Shown: positions 44,531-56,959, numbered from the stretch's first letter. The stretch: DNA of 64,000 nucleotides from Ariolimax columbianus (GCA_036924085.1 JAVGWX010000003.1:117735264-117799263), one strand, 5' to 3'. Notes: generated by a model from the sequence alone, not told the origin. Numbers and translations are program-made.

Positions 44531-44643
44531 ACAAACACAGAACAAATTACAATGAATTATGATAACTAGAAATAATAAATGAGATAGATGTGTCAATGAT
44601 AAAAGATGAAACACCACACTGAAGACGTGGCAACATATGATAC

Positions 44644-45240
44644 TTCTTCTTCTTCTTCTTCTGCGTACACAGTCAGACAGTAACCATTATTTTTTCGAAA
44701 AAAGCGGCGGTCATCCTGAGACTCTCGCCACTACCATAGAGCTTGTCTTGCAGTTCCACTGGCAATGGCCACATCTGCTCTCTCTGATCCTCGTATGTCG
44801 GGCAGTTCTGCAGCAGATGTTCAGTGGTCATTTTACCAGTACCGCACGGGCATTCGTCGGTACACCCTATCTTCAATTTGTTGAAGAGGTGGTACCTCAG
44901 TCTGTTGTGGCCAGTGCGAAGTCTGAAGACAACGACCTGCTCTCTTCGGTTCAACTGGTAATAGGCATCGTTTTTGGTGTAACCAGTATGTTCGGTTTCC
45001 CATTTGGACATGTACCTGGCTTTGATAAGCCGTTTTGACTCTTCGTACGTCATACTGGTATCTATTTGTGGTAGCCTTGCACCTTCTTTTGCCAGTCTGT
45101 CTGCCTCCTCGTTGCCTTGGATGTTGCAGTGTGACGGAACCCACTGTACCACTACCCTTTTTGGTGCGGACTGTTGGCACAGTTTGCAGAGTGCTGCTCT
45201 TAAGTCATTAAGCTCAGTGTTTTTCTGGCTTTTTAGCGCT
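44644..45240 (-). mobile_element. (GAA)n RNase H LINE, 597-bp insertion with 13-bp TSD
   Basis: CAACATATGATAC is present at 44631-44643 and 45241-45253. The minus frame of 159 codons (44673-45152) holds WVPSHCNIQGNEEADRLAKE and CPCGTGKMTTEHLLQNC. The first RNase H Asp is lost by 5' truncation. It ends in about 7 GAA units. The sequence is very similar to the copies at 13.0 and 19.9 kb. Confidence 0.95.
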
Positions 45241-45253
45241 CAACATATGATAC

Positions 45254-46500
45254 AATTATTGTTCCTCCATCAGATGAAGACCACTATCTTTTTTCAGCCG
45301 TGTGGACAGACTTTTCTGTTGCTGTGTCATCTGTAATGGGCGACTTGCACGATGATTTGGATTAAAGAAAAACTGCGCCTTTTGTCAACCTCACTCTCTG
45401 GTTCTGTGCTACCCTTGGCCAGTGGCAAGACTTTTATCGAGACGACTGGAGATAGCACAGGATGCAGATTTTTCCTCAGGATTTACTCCCGAAGCGTTTC
45501 TCGTAAACAGGTATCCCGCAGGGCAGCGGAGGGGTGTTGATATCTAACATTGTGTGTCGTGCCTTTCCCATAATTGCAAGAGGTTGTAGGGACATCACTC
45601 AGCGTGTGAATGAATTGGGCATCTCTCCCAATATGTCTTCCAGTTCATTACAATTGTGTCCAAATTGCACACATCAAAACCGACACTATTTGCAGCCAGG
45701 GCGAACGGCGCATATGTCGTGAAGTTCAGCAGTGTGAACTAGACCGTGAAATACGACACAGGTTCAAGCGTAGTGCTATTTATATAGTCGATGTCCATTC
45801 CAGGATAGAGTTAACAAAAAACGAACGAATTAACCAGCCCAAACACGTTTCGGTGAACACAAGTGTAAGTCGTCGACTAGTGTGAATTCTAGGAACATCC
45901 GTGGTCTGGCAGCATCCATAATTAACTAAAACAGCAGAACAATGTAGACCCTCAGCCGTTTACGACGCCATCTTTGCTGACGTTTTTTTTATTAGAGACA
46001 GACTGCAAAGAGTACATCCAGAAACGTATACAATAGAATCAAGAAGAGATCAAGTGACATTGTTCAGTCTGAGAACAGGCTATATCAGATTTAAACCAGT
46101 TATCCTTATGTTCAGTGGATAAAACGTCAGTAAGATAAATATGTGCTCGCCTGCTTCAAGTCTGCTGGCTTTACGAATAAACCACAGTGAAAGAACGATA
46201 TGTTGCAACCTATTTAAGTGATCAACTGTACCTTCACGAATGAAGTCTAGGCCAAGAGGTCGGTGTTATCAGGGAAATAGGCGTGCACATTTGATATAAC
46301 ACGGCAATGAAGAAGATATTACATTAAGATGATGCAAATCTAAATTTACTACAGCAAGATAAAAAAAAGCCATGATATGTAAAAAAAAACTTAGATAAAA
46401 ATGTCACAATGGATGATACGGTGTGTTTATCTGGTCTGTCATTCTGATTGAGTAAATCGTCAATCTTTCCCAAAAATGGGCTTCACATATTAGTCACTAC
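45254..46500. other. Dispersed-repeat scrap and a short LINE scrap; no gene
   Basis: About 45385-45470 matches the dispersed repeat at 27300-27420. Plus-strand pieces near 46030-46080 (SRRDQVTLFSLRTGYIRF) look like the RDQV-LFRLRTGHNR- block of an RNase H LINE. Remaining frames show no motif. Confidence 0.5.
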
Positions 46501-46775
46501 AGAGGGAATATAAACCAGGTACCCCGTTCACAGCTTTTTTTTATTTGTTTGTAAAGTGTTGTCTGTCTTGAATAGACAGCAGGAAACTACACACATTCGA
46601 CAGAGTATTTATAGTACCTATGAGCGAAGGTATTTTGAGAATAGTGACAATGCCATCGAAGATGAAGTGACAGAGGCTTCGTGTAAAAATTTTCAGTTTT
46701 TTGTATCTCTATATGTTAACCTCCTCGTCGCCTTGGCTGCCCTAACTATAATCCAGGTACTCATTTACAGCTGGT

Positions 46776-48960
46776 GTGCAACCTATTGAAGTAAAAACAA
46801 ACACACGAACATATGACTACTCTAAGATAGATGTTAAGAGGATGAAAGAGGCAGTGAACCACATAATCTGGGAAGATATTGTCGGAGGAACAGATGTTGA
46901 ACAGGAGTGGGAGAGTTTTAAAACAGTTCTCGAAATGCTAAAAGAGGAATGTGTTCCATATAGGGAGATAAACCCCAAGCGTTTTTGGTGGATCACTAAA
47001 ATTGTAGTTAAATTTAGAAGAGCTAAAAATAAAGCATGGAAAAAGTATATAGAGGCAGGTAAATCAAAAGAAACATATTTAAAATATTTGGACAAGCAAT
47101 ACATATCTCAGAAAGCGAATAAAACAGCAAAATAGACTTCGAAAAGAAACTTGCTCAGAGGATCAAGACTGATAGTAAAAGCTTCTTCTCTTATGTTAGA
47201 AATAAACAAAGATCAAAGGACAAAGTAGGCCCTCTCATAGACAGCACAGGAAAAAAAATAAGTGAAAATAGGGAGGCAGCAAATCTACTCAATCACTACT
47301 TTGGCACAGTATACACAAAAGAGGACTGCTCCAAGATCCCAGAGCCTGTAGATATCTTTCAAAGTGACATGGATACAGCAGGATTAGGATCAATCTGTAT
47401 TACAGAGGAAATGGTTTTAAAAAAATTGGAGGGGTTGAAAGTGGATAAATGTCCAGGTCAAGATGGTATTCATCCAAAATTGCTGTTTGAAATTAGAGAC
47501 CAATTAGCAAAACCATTGGCTATATTATGTTCTCAATCACTTGCACAAGGGATTATTCCACGAGATTGGAAAGATGCGGGAGTGATCCCCTTATTCAAAA
47601 AGGGCAAAAAAGCAGATCCAGCAAACTATAGAACGGTGAGTTTAACGAGTAGTCTGTAAATTGTTAGTCAATAATCAAAGAAATCATTGTAATGCATTTA
47701 GATAAATTTAATCTAATTAGAAATAGTCAGCATGGGTTTACCAGAGGGAGATCATGCTTAACAAATCTATTAGAATTCATGGAGGAGGTTACCAAAATGT
47801 TAGATAAAGGGGAGCCAGTGGACGTTATTTATCTGGATTTTGCAAAGGCCTTTGATAGAGTACCTCATCAAAGATTATTTCGAAAGTTAAAATCACATGG
47901 AATAGGTGGGGAAGTTGCCAAATGGATTGAAAATTGGTTAACGGGAAGAAGGCAAAGGGTGGGTATAAATAAGGAGTACTCTGAGTGGTGTGAAGTGAAA
48001 AGTGGAGTGTCATAGGGCTCGGTTTTGGGACCAATTTTATTCTTGATATATATAAATGATTTGGACATAGGTATGGGATCCATTATTGCAAAATTTGCTG
48101 ATGACACAAAACTATGCAGTAGTGTCTCATCTAAAGCAGAAGTGGATATATTGAGGTCGGATTTAGATAAAATTCGAGAATGGTCTGTAATCTGGCAAAT
48201 GGAGTTTAATGTAGATAAATGTACAGTCATGCACATGGATAGATCCAATATGGAACATAATTACAGAACAATATTAGAAAGATAAATAAAGAAAGGGACT
48301 TAGGGGTTATAATAGATCATACATGTAAGGTGAGGGAGCAAGTTCAGGTAGCAGTAAAAAAGGCAAATGCAATGTTAGGGATGATAAAAAGAAATATTAA
48401 ACATAGGAGCAAGGAGGTGACAGTCAAACTGTATAAAGCATTAGTTAGACCTAGATTGGAGTACTGTGTACAGGTGTGGAGTCCTTATCAGAGAGGGGAT
48501 ATAGACATGCTGGAAAAAATACAAAAAAGATCGACAAAGCTGATAGTGGGATTCCAAAATTACAGTTATGAGGAAAGATTAAAAAGAACCGGCCTACAGT
48601 GTCTAGAAGAGAGAAGAATTCGTGGTGACTTAATACAGGTGTATAAGATGATCAGAGGAATGGATAAAGTAGACTATAACAAGTTTTTTAAAGTACAATC
48701 ACCAACAAGGACAAGAGGGCACAGCTACAAGTTGACTAAGGAGAGGTCCAGATTAGATATTAGGAAGTATTTCTTTAGCCAGAGAGCTGTGAATGCTTGG
48801 AATGCATTGCCAAGTGAGGTGGTGGAGGCTGGGACGGTCAATGCATTTAAGAATAGATTGGATGCGTACAGCTTCTAGAGCAAGATGATATAATTGGAAC
48901 TGGTTGTATACAGACTCTGCAGAGTCTTCTAAACCAGTATAAAGACGTTAAGTTAAGTGA
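46776..48960 (+). pseudogene. CR1/Rex1-like LINE, 5'-truncated, RT and C-terminus
   Basis: A linker (46776-47135, ending in a stop) with PKRFWWITKIVVKFRRAKNK precedes the RT. RT blocks: VDKCPGQDGIHPKLLFE (about 47439), IPRDWKDAGVIPLFKKG, then SQHGFTRGRSCLTNLLEF (about 47725), VIYLDFAKAFDRVPH (about 47824; first catalytic Asp), GSVLGPILFLIYINDL (48016) and FADDTKLCS (48094; intact catalytic pair). The C-terminal block has KALVRPRLEYCVQVWSPY (about 48438) and FFSQRAVNAWNALP (about 48771). TAG stops at 47133 and 48013 (the latter in the GVPQGS position) and a frameshift near 47650 inactivate it. EN is missing. The tail is AAAGACGTTAAGTTAAG. Confidence 0.92.
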
Positions 48961-49085
48961 GTCCAAGTATCGAGCCTGGTCAATTTGTCGCAGATGACAA
49001 ACACTCTAAAAAGCTGGACTTGAAACACAGTGTACAAGCCTGCTAGATCAACTCTAGATGGGACTCCCCCAATCATTATTGGGGA

Positions 49086-49188
49086 GGTTGACGTACGTAC
49101 AACTAGCTAGCTTCACGTACGTACAACTAGCTAGCTTCACGTACGTACAACTAGCTAGCTTCACGTACGTACAACTAGCTAGCTTTAC
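49086..49188. repeat. 24-bp tandem repeat, 4-5 copies
   Basis: Units contain CACGTACGTACAACTAGC and TAGCTT. It is rich in palindromes (ACGTACGT, AGCTAGCT). Confidence 0.95.
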
Positions 49189-49529
49189 GTTTATTTACTG
49201 TGTGACTCTATCGACGAGCACTCTATCCGTGATATATCAGCAATCGATGAAGGTATAGAAAAGGGTCCTGCTGGTTGTGGCGGAAGTGACTGAAACATTT
49301 AATAAGAGGAACATGGCATAAATCACACAGCGTCAAGAACTGGTTGAAATGTAATGTACATAATACAAGTAATGGCAGATCGTGTGAGGATCAAGGTGGT
49401 CGCCATAGTAAATATTGCTGTTGGGGATAAGGTGTAAGAGAATTTATTGATCGAGATCTCAACTTTTTGCGAGGTGGGGAAACAGTTCTCGCCATCGCTG
49501 ATTTGATCTTCCCAGCACTGTGTGGCTGA

Positions 49530-49605
49530 GTAGTCTGGAGCGTCATGATTCCCGAGAGCGAACCCAGTACCTTTCTAGTGAGAAGGAAGTGCTCTAAACA
49601 TTATG
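49530..49605 (-). mobile_element. tRNA-like SINE head
   Basis: The minus strand has ATGTTTAGAGCACTTCC (box A-like) and GGTACTGGGTTCGCTCTC (box B-like) about 20 bp later, with tRNA-like spacing. The body is not identifiable. Confidence 0.5.
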
Positions 49606-49664
49606 ATGCTAAGAATGACACATTGTGGCAATAAACAAAATAAAATACACATATATCCTTATGT

Positions 49665-49832
49665 GACTGCTACTGAAACTACTACTACTTCTACTACTAC
49701 TACTGCTACTACTATAACTACTTCTGCTGCTACTACTGCTGCTGCTACTACTACTATTACTACTGCTGCTACTAAAACTACTACTAATGAAACTACTACT
49801 ACTACTACCACTACTATTATTACCGAGACTAT

Positions 49833-49863
<31 letters not shown>

Positions 49864-50183
49864 GGAACTACTACTACCACTACTGAAACTACTATTAGTA
49901 CTGTTACGGCTAAATCTACTACTTCTCCAACTTTTACTTCATCTGCTACTGTTACAACTACTACTATTACTACTACTACTACTGAAACTACAACTATTAT
50001 TACTGAAATAACTACTACAACTACTACTACTATTGAAACTACTACTATAACTACTACTACTATTACTGAAAATACAACTAATACTACTGAAACTACTACA
50101 ACCACTCCTACGTTATCTTACTACCACTACTACCTCCTACCGTCACCGCTGCCATCATCTGCTACTTCTACTACTACTACTAT

Positions 50184-50216
<33 letters not shown>

Positions 50217-50226
50217 TACTACTAAG

Positions 50227-50258
<32 letters not shown>

Positions 50259-50560
50259 GATACTACTACAGCTACTACTGCCACTTTAACTACTACTGAT
50301 ATAACTGCCACTACTACTACTACTACTACTAATACTATATCTACTGCTACTACTATTACAACTGTAACTACTATTACCGCTAGTACTACAACTACCACTA
50401 CAACAACTTATCTTCATATAACTACTACTACAACTACTACTACAAATACTGCTACAACTACTACAACAATTATTACTACTACTGAAACTACTACAACTAC
50501 TACTACTGCCACCACCATTGCTACCACACCGAACACAACTACTAATAATTAAAAATAATA
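49665..50560. repeat. (ACT)n long microsatellite, about 900 bp
   Basis: ACT repeats with frequent single-base variants (ACA, GCT, GAA). All three frames are open on one or both strands (up to 228 codons of T, L or V runs). These are artefacts of the period. Confidence 0.97.
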
Positions 50561-50689
50561 ACAATATACGAAGGACTACACTTGTCGCAGCGACTAATCC
50601 CAGGATGTATATTGCTATTACTAAAGGTACTACTTCGATATTTTTAGATGACACCCATTTCACTAATATTGTACTTGCTCCACATCTTT

Positions 50690-50935
50690 TAGGGAGCCGC
50701 GTAGCGTAGTGGTTAGCGCTCTGGCTTCGCATCTTAAATGATTTTTTCATACCGCAATGGCTCCTGGGTCGACCCATCATTAAATGGGTACCGGTTCAGT
50801 CCGGGAAGTAAAAATGGCGAGGGAGAGAAGATGGCTACTGCCCTCATAGAGCCAAACCTTTGAAATGTGAGATCGCTAACACCTCACACCCCTTCGGCAG
50901 TAATCCTATGGGTTACTTTTGACACAGCTTTTATT
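50690..50935 (+). mobile_element. tRNA-derived SINE, family 1, copy 2
   Basis: GGGAGCCGCGTAGCGTAGTG and GTTAGCGCTCTGGCTT (box A) precede GGGTCGACCC and AAATGGGTACCGGTTCAGTC, matching the minus-strand copy at 6325-6515. It is inserted in the (ACT)n-rich region; ACT-like sequence resumes at 50935. Confidence 0.82.
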
Positions 50936-51009
50936 ACTACTGCCACACAAGTAAAAACTACTACTGGTATTATAACAGCTACCAGTACTACGACTACTAA
51001 ACCTAATAC

Positions 51010-51465
51010 TATTATTAAGTGAGACTGTACAGCGTGGCCCTAATTTAAGCCATGTTTCTCTTTGTTACATTGACCTGTATCTATGGGAGACAAATAGTTG
51101 GGAGGGTCGGGTGAAACAGAGTGAACGTGGCCCCACCTCGTGGCCTTGTTGATGCTACTGGAAACAGGATGTGTAACAGCAGTATGGGGGTCGACACTGC
51201 AATTCCCATATTGGTAAGTTTACTGGGGAGCTTTGCATTGCAGTACAACAATGAGGACTTTTCATGGCAAAGGTACGGAGTTTAACTCATGTTATAGTAT
51301 ACCCCAGAAGAGCACGTGTACTTGGCTTACTGTTAGATAAGGAACAACAGTGAGGAAGAGAACTGGCACTCCACCTTATAAACAAACTCTGGCTTCGCAA
51401 AATGAAGTGTTTAACACTTTATCCCCGACATAGCTGTGTGCTATGGGACTACCTTTATAATTTTT
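51010..51465. other. No gene seen
   Basis: No repeat or motif was recognised. Confidence 0.5.
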
Positions 51466-51469
51466 CCTA

Positions 51470-51560
51470 AATAGCATAGGCCTTACAGAGGGTTTAAACT
51501 TGCTTCCCATAGGTTAGGAGACCGGAATGATAACCGCTGGGCTACAATGCTCCTTGCTCT
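51470..51560 (-). mobile_element. tRNA-like SINE head, other family
   Basis: The minus strand reads GTAGCCCAGCGGTTATCATT (box A), GTCTCCTAACC and AAGTTTAAACCC (box B-like). Spacing fits a tRNA-derived head. No body was recognised. Confidence 0.6.
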
Positions 51561-52009
51561 ACCACATATATGGCATCGAAATAAAAGAGACAAAAACACA
51601 ATTTCTCAGGAAATGGGAAGAAGGAAGAGGCGGGCAATATACCAGATATTTCAATGCAAAACATATCAGAAAGAAAGTAAAATGTAGGAACTCATCATAT
51701 TAACAGGCAGTTTGTTTGACATTATTACTGCATACATCTCAATTTCCAGCCCATGTTTATTACTTCATCTCGCGGCCTTTAATCCTGGCGTCTTCGATCA
51801 CGATTTTACACGATCCGTGATAATGTTTTCTACTTGTCCTTAGCGTCCTAGCGTTAGGGTGTAGGCGATCACAACACTCCACGATAGCATGGCGCTGTCG
51901 CTGCTTACCAACTATGATGTTGACTTTTTTTCCCGTAACTTGATGACAGACTGTCTCCTCTCTTTATCCGCCTCATTTCACAGATATGTCCTCGTTGTAA
52001 TGCGTCAAA

Positions 52010-52505
52010 TCTGTCTTTGTGTAATGTGCCCTTGTGTAATGTGCCCTTGTTTAATGTGCCATTGTGTAATGTACCCTAATATAAAGCACACATCTAACGT
52101 TCCCTTATGTAACGTTCCCGTGTGTAATTCTCTTATGCAATGTACTCTTGAGTAATTTACTCGTGAGTGATGCACCCATGTGTAGAGCAGCCGTGTATAA
52201 TGCACCCTTATATAACGCAACCTTATGTAATGCACTCATATGTAATTCACCTTCATGCAATGAACTCTTATTTAAAGCACCCTTATGTAACGCACCCTCT
52301 TGTAACGCACCCTTACGTAACTCAACATTATGTAACTCATCCTTATGTAACTCACTCTTATGTAACTCATCCTTATGTAACACAGCCTTACGTAATTCAC
52401 CCTTATGTAACTCAATCTTATGTAACTCCCCCCCCCCCACTATGTAACTTGCCCTTATGTAACTCACGCTGATGTAACTCACCGTTATCTAATGTACCCC
52501 TATGT
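52010..52505. repeat. 15-bp minisatellite, about 33 copies
   Basis: Units such as CCTTATGTAACTCA and GTAATGCACCCTTAT repeat with substitutions. Short C runs (52428-52437) break it. Open frames on both strands (up to 125 codons of HKGEL or similar) are artefacts. Confidence 0.95.
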
Positions 52506-52674
52506 CATTTAACCTCGGGTATCGTAGAAAAATAAGAATTGAACCAAAACAAGATTTCGAGCATGTTGTAATTGCACCTAAGGGGAGTTGTGCAGCGCAT
52601 TAGAAACTTCATCATATAAAATGAGTTGCTATAGAAAATACCACTGCAAAACAACAAAACCAGAAGTAGAGCTA
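52506..52674. other. No gene seen
   Basis: Short spacer; an overlapping 85-codon minus frame has no motif. Confidence 0.4.
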
Positions 52675-53025
52675 TGCTATTGCTGTTGTTGATGTTGTTG
52701 AATGCCCAAAATGAGTAGGAATTCTCTGTTGTGCGTCCTAAAAAGGACGTTGCTTTCCTCACATCCCAAGCGTTTTGATGAAGGTGGACCGGGTCCTCCA
52801 GGGCGGTTATGCTATGCTTGGCTTCATCTGCGTGTCTCTGACTACTACGCGGATCACGTCGAACCTCACTTTGCTAGCCAGACTGTTGTCCTCGACAACA
52901 GCCCGTTTTCAGGACGACCAACGAGGAGGTCAGGTGAGGGTCATGGCCAGTATATTTCTCCTGACCCTGGCTAACATTGTCTGATCAGTGTGTTTTGCCT
53001 GACCAGACGTTATGCTCATCGTCCC
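52675..53025 (-). mobile_element. SINE-C copy, near full-length
   Basis: On minus it ends with an AACAACATCAACAACAGC tail. On plus it reads GCTTGGCTTCATCTGCGTGT, CGACCAACGAGGAGGTCAGG, CTGGCTAACATTGTCTGATC and GACCAGACGTTATG. It is the closest partner of the 7496-7841 copy, in opposite orientation. Confidence 0.85.
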
Positions 53026-54620
53026 AAGTAGACCTATAGACACGACTTAGTTACTGAAGCGTCTATCAGTCTTGTAGGGAAACCAATAAGCCATGTTGGC
53101 TGATATAAGGTATGTTGCCCTTCTTCAACGTGCTGCAGCCGAACTTGGTTTAGAACTGATAACATCTGACTTGGTAGAATCATAATCTCGATCGATCATA
53201 TTGTTAATAGTTGCCTAGAGAGTCCTTAGGATTTTTCTGTAAAACGAAATTTACATGGCTTGTCATCTTCTTGACTGTTTTTATTAACTGTCCCTGATCT
53301 GCTTTCATATGACATGATGTTGCTAATGTATTATGTTTGAGTTATATGTCCTACACACGTTGTAACGAACCGTAATTCAGACAAACAGAAGCTTTTCGGT
53401 TTGGCGAGACCATCAGAAGTACAGAGTGACAACATAAGCCTTTCCAACCCAGCAGAAGGATAAATTATATGGTTGTGAGAGAAAACCTGAGACGGACCAC
53501 ATACACAGAATAACGAGAAGAACTGTTACTCGACAGTGGATAATACGACGGTAGTCTTCACTTAAAGCGTATTAATGCATGTCAAGATAGCACAAAGTGG
53601 CTTTATGCAGCATTGAAGGGAGGGGTGGAGGCGGAGAACAAGGCAGTTGTGTCTCGCGAGGTATTTTTATATTTATATATAATTAAAGTCTGTCAGATTT
53701 TTGGTCAGACAAACCGTGAATAAAAAAACGTGCTGTATTATGTCACACTTTCCTGTGCTTGTAATTTGGCTTTGTTTTTATTTAGTGTGTTGTTTGGTCT
53801 GTGTGCTTGTTTTCCTTTTCCAGGTTTTCTGTGTACCCTATTCAGCAATTAAATGGTATGTCGGAAACATCAAGGAGTACTTGTGAATTATTTGTTGTGG
53901 GTTATGGATTTTAGGCATGAGACTCGAGATGTTGCTTGATAAATTCTTGTGTAAAATAACGTTTCTCTTTACTACTACCAGGTTTTAACAGTTGGTGTAG
54001 GTGCTATGACAATATCTTCATTAATGCTTAAAAAACATTTTTAACCTTGAAAATGGCTTTCTCATAAAAGGGACTTTATTAATCCTGAAAAAGACTCGTA
54101 TCAGAGAAAAAAGCATTAGTCACTGAATATTGGCTATTAATTCTGAAAGAGACTTTACAAAAGATAACACCACTAAATTAACACTGTGACAGATTTTATT
54201 AACCATGAAAATTATGTTATTAACTACAAAAGGACTATATTAACATTGACACGGTCTTTACTAGCCATTTACATTACTTTATGAACACTGGAGGGACCTC
54301 ATAAGCCTAAGGGCACACGGGCTGTTGTTGTGCCCCAGTTACCACTGTTGATGGATCGGCTTGAGGTCACGCCATTGAACTGCCGAGGTCGTGTTTATAT
54401 TTAGTTGGCGCAGCCTCCCACAACTCCATCCTGGCCTTAGTCATTACAACCAACTCTCCAGTTTTGTCCGCGGTCGTCCTTTCTGTATACTTGTTCCGAG
54501 ACAACTTCTATATATAGAAGTTCTCACATCCAAATATTTCCACAGAAAAAATGCAGACATGAATCATCTTCCCATTTTTTTGTGGGTGTCACTATATGGA
54601 TGTCTGTCTGCTCTGTCCTG
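53026..54620. other. No gene seen; degenerate AT-rich tandem near 54030-54340
   Basis: From about 54050 a loose repeat of TTAA-C-TGAAA / GGACTTTATTAA-like sequence recurs every 40-60 bp. A 61-codon plus frame (53701-53886) is hydrophobic but has no splice or domain support. Confidence 0.5.
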
Positions 54621-54629
54621 CTCTTTCTT

Positions 54630-54704
<75 letters not shown>
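54620..54704. repeat. (TC)n(TA)n microsatellite
   Basis: A CT run is followed by about 27 TA units, abutting a LINE fragment. Confidence 0.95.
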
Positions 54705-54710
<6 letters not shown>

Positions 54711-55150
54711 TCTTGAGAGCCTCTGTTTTTCCTGTGGCAGCATATGGATGCGAATCATGGACGATTACCAAAAACTTCTAGACAACAAATCGAATCCTTC
54801 GAGTCAAAATGTTACAAACAGATCTTCATAATACCCTAGACCAAAAACGTCAAATTAAGACATTCGGCGAGAGTTGAACTTAGAAGAGAGCTGGTTTATC
54901 AATTCCATTTTGGCCAGAAAATGTAAATACGTTGGTCACATCAAGAGACACAACGGTCTTGAGAGAACAGTAATGGAAGGTATGGTGTCAGGCAAAAGAG
55001 GCAGGGGTAGACCAAGAAGACGATGGCACCAATATATTCAGGAATGTCTGGGTATGACTGGCGGAGACTGGAGTTTTGGTAAGGGAAAGAGTTTCTTTCA
55101 GACAGACTGTGATGGGAGCGAAGTTCTATAAATAGCATGTTACATGATGA
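54705..55150 (+). pseudogene. YADDT-type LINE C-terminal fragment
   Basis: Pieces read VAAYGCESWTI (about 54735) and, after frame changes, VGHIKRHNGLERTVMEGMVS (54933-54992), GKRGRGRPRRRW and ATGATGATGACG-like tail at 55144. It is the same family as 12450-14935. Confidence 0.8.
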
Positions 55151-55670
55151 TGACGATATATAAAATAATTTTTAAAATGATGTCGGGGTTGACGTGTTGA
55201 CTTCATTTATGTTCTGTTCTGTTACTAAGAATCGACTTCAATGCACTCCGGCATATTCCTAGGTGCCGGTTTATCTTAGTTTATGGTGAAGGGTATGTAT
55301 TGTGTTGACAATGTAAATCAAACCTGGTTTATCTGTCATGAGATGTGAGATCTATCAAGCGCTACACTGGGACTCCAATCAAGATATATATTAACCATTC
55401 TCTGCACTTTACATTCAAACGTACCATAGAAGGAAGAAAATATATAAATTGTGTCAGCTGTTACCAATATTCATGATGTGGACTAGACTAAAGTTGATTT
55501 TCACTACACAAATATTCCCGGTATCTAAAAATCAAGAACTTTTATTCCACTTTTTGTTTAGGACTGTCATTAATGTCCCTAGAACATCCAATATTGAATA
55601 ATCTCATTTGGAAGCAGCAACTACTGAATAAAGGATACGTTTACTATTCCAATTACGACGAATAAAGTTT
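55151..55670. other. No gene seen
   Basis: AT-rich sequence without motifs. Confidence 0.5.
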
Positions 55671-55671
55671 C

Positions 55672-56055
<384 letters not shown>

Positions 56056-56339
56056 CTGAAAAGTTTGCTCAAGGTGGGTGAGTACCCAGACAACCATCTG
56101 ACGAAGACAAATTAATCCGAATCTGCCTCTACTTGCAGCATCTCTGTCGGTATGTAGATGCTGGAGAAGGCATGTTGAGTTGTTAATGGGATCGAATCAC
56201 CAATCCAAATCAAAAAGTGCTTTAATACAATGGCAACATCTTTCTTCCCCTTTTGTCAAGAAGTTCAAGGTTACGCCATCAGAAACGAAGGTTAAGCTTA
56301 CAGTGATGTAATTCTCACGAAGTGCTGTTAACAATTTTC

Positions 56340-56670
56340 AGAAGAAACGTGATAATGTACATCGTACTGTTGATGCTTCGGATTGAGGAGTGCTTGCTTC
56401 ATCATGATAATGCCAGACCACCTGTTTGGTGCACTAAATACCTAACTTAGCAGTAGAAGGTTTGCGAATGACGAAGAGATTCAACGTAAAGTGCATATAA
56501 GACAGCAGACCAAAGACTTATATGCTGTAGATCTCGGTGCACTGTTTAAGCGATGGAATAAGTTGCCAATGTTGATAGACATTATTTTGAAAAATAAGGC
56601 TCGCTGTAAGTGCAATAATAAATGGTTTTCAAGTTCGTTTTTCTTGTATTTAAAAAAAGAAAAAGTAATG
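56340..56670 (+). pseudogene. mariner-like transposase C-terminal fragment
   Basis: Pieces read HHDNARPPVWCTKYLT (about 56402; the HDNARPH motif with the second catalytic Asp), RRFANDEEIQRKVHIRQQTK (about 56458) and ALFKRWNKLPMLID (about 56542), the mariner C-terminal helix region. The YSPD motif is missing. It ends near 56670 before a (TG)n tract. Confidence 0.75.
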
Positions 56671-56698
56671 TGTGACCTATGTAAGGACTTTCTTTCGT

Positions 56699-56815
56699 GA
56701 TGTATGTATGTGTGTGTGCGTGTGTGTGTGTGCGTGTACCTACGTGCATGTTTGTGTGTAATTGTGTGTGTGTATATGTATGTATGTATGTATATATGCA
56801 TGCATGTATGTCATT
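56699..56815. repeat. (TG)n/(TATG)n microsatellite
   Basis: TGTGTGTG runs, then TATGTATG units. Confidence 0.9.
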
Positions 56816-56959
56816 TGGACATTAGAGTGTGAGAGTTTAATTGAATATGGTTGACGTGGCATTACACGCATCAACATTTACCACGCACTATGCAAGAAGA
56901 TCTAGCACACGACTGTCCAAGAGTATAGACAATATATGTATATGTCTCACTGCCCAAGA

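Noticed and set aside
46556..46789. 77-codon plus frame just before the CR1-like LINE, as a possible host exon
   Set aside because: No splice support or recognised motif, and its end overlaps the LINE start region in another frame.
49603..50289. 228-codon Thr-rich and 148-codon Val-rich frames
   Set aside because: Products of the (ACT)n tract read in different frames, with no start context or domain.
53701..53886. Hydrophobic 61-codon plus frame, considered as a small membrane protein
   Set aside because: No supporting splice sites, promoter or homologous motif; surrounded by AT-rich spacer.
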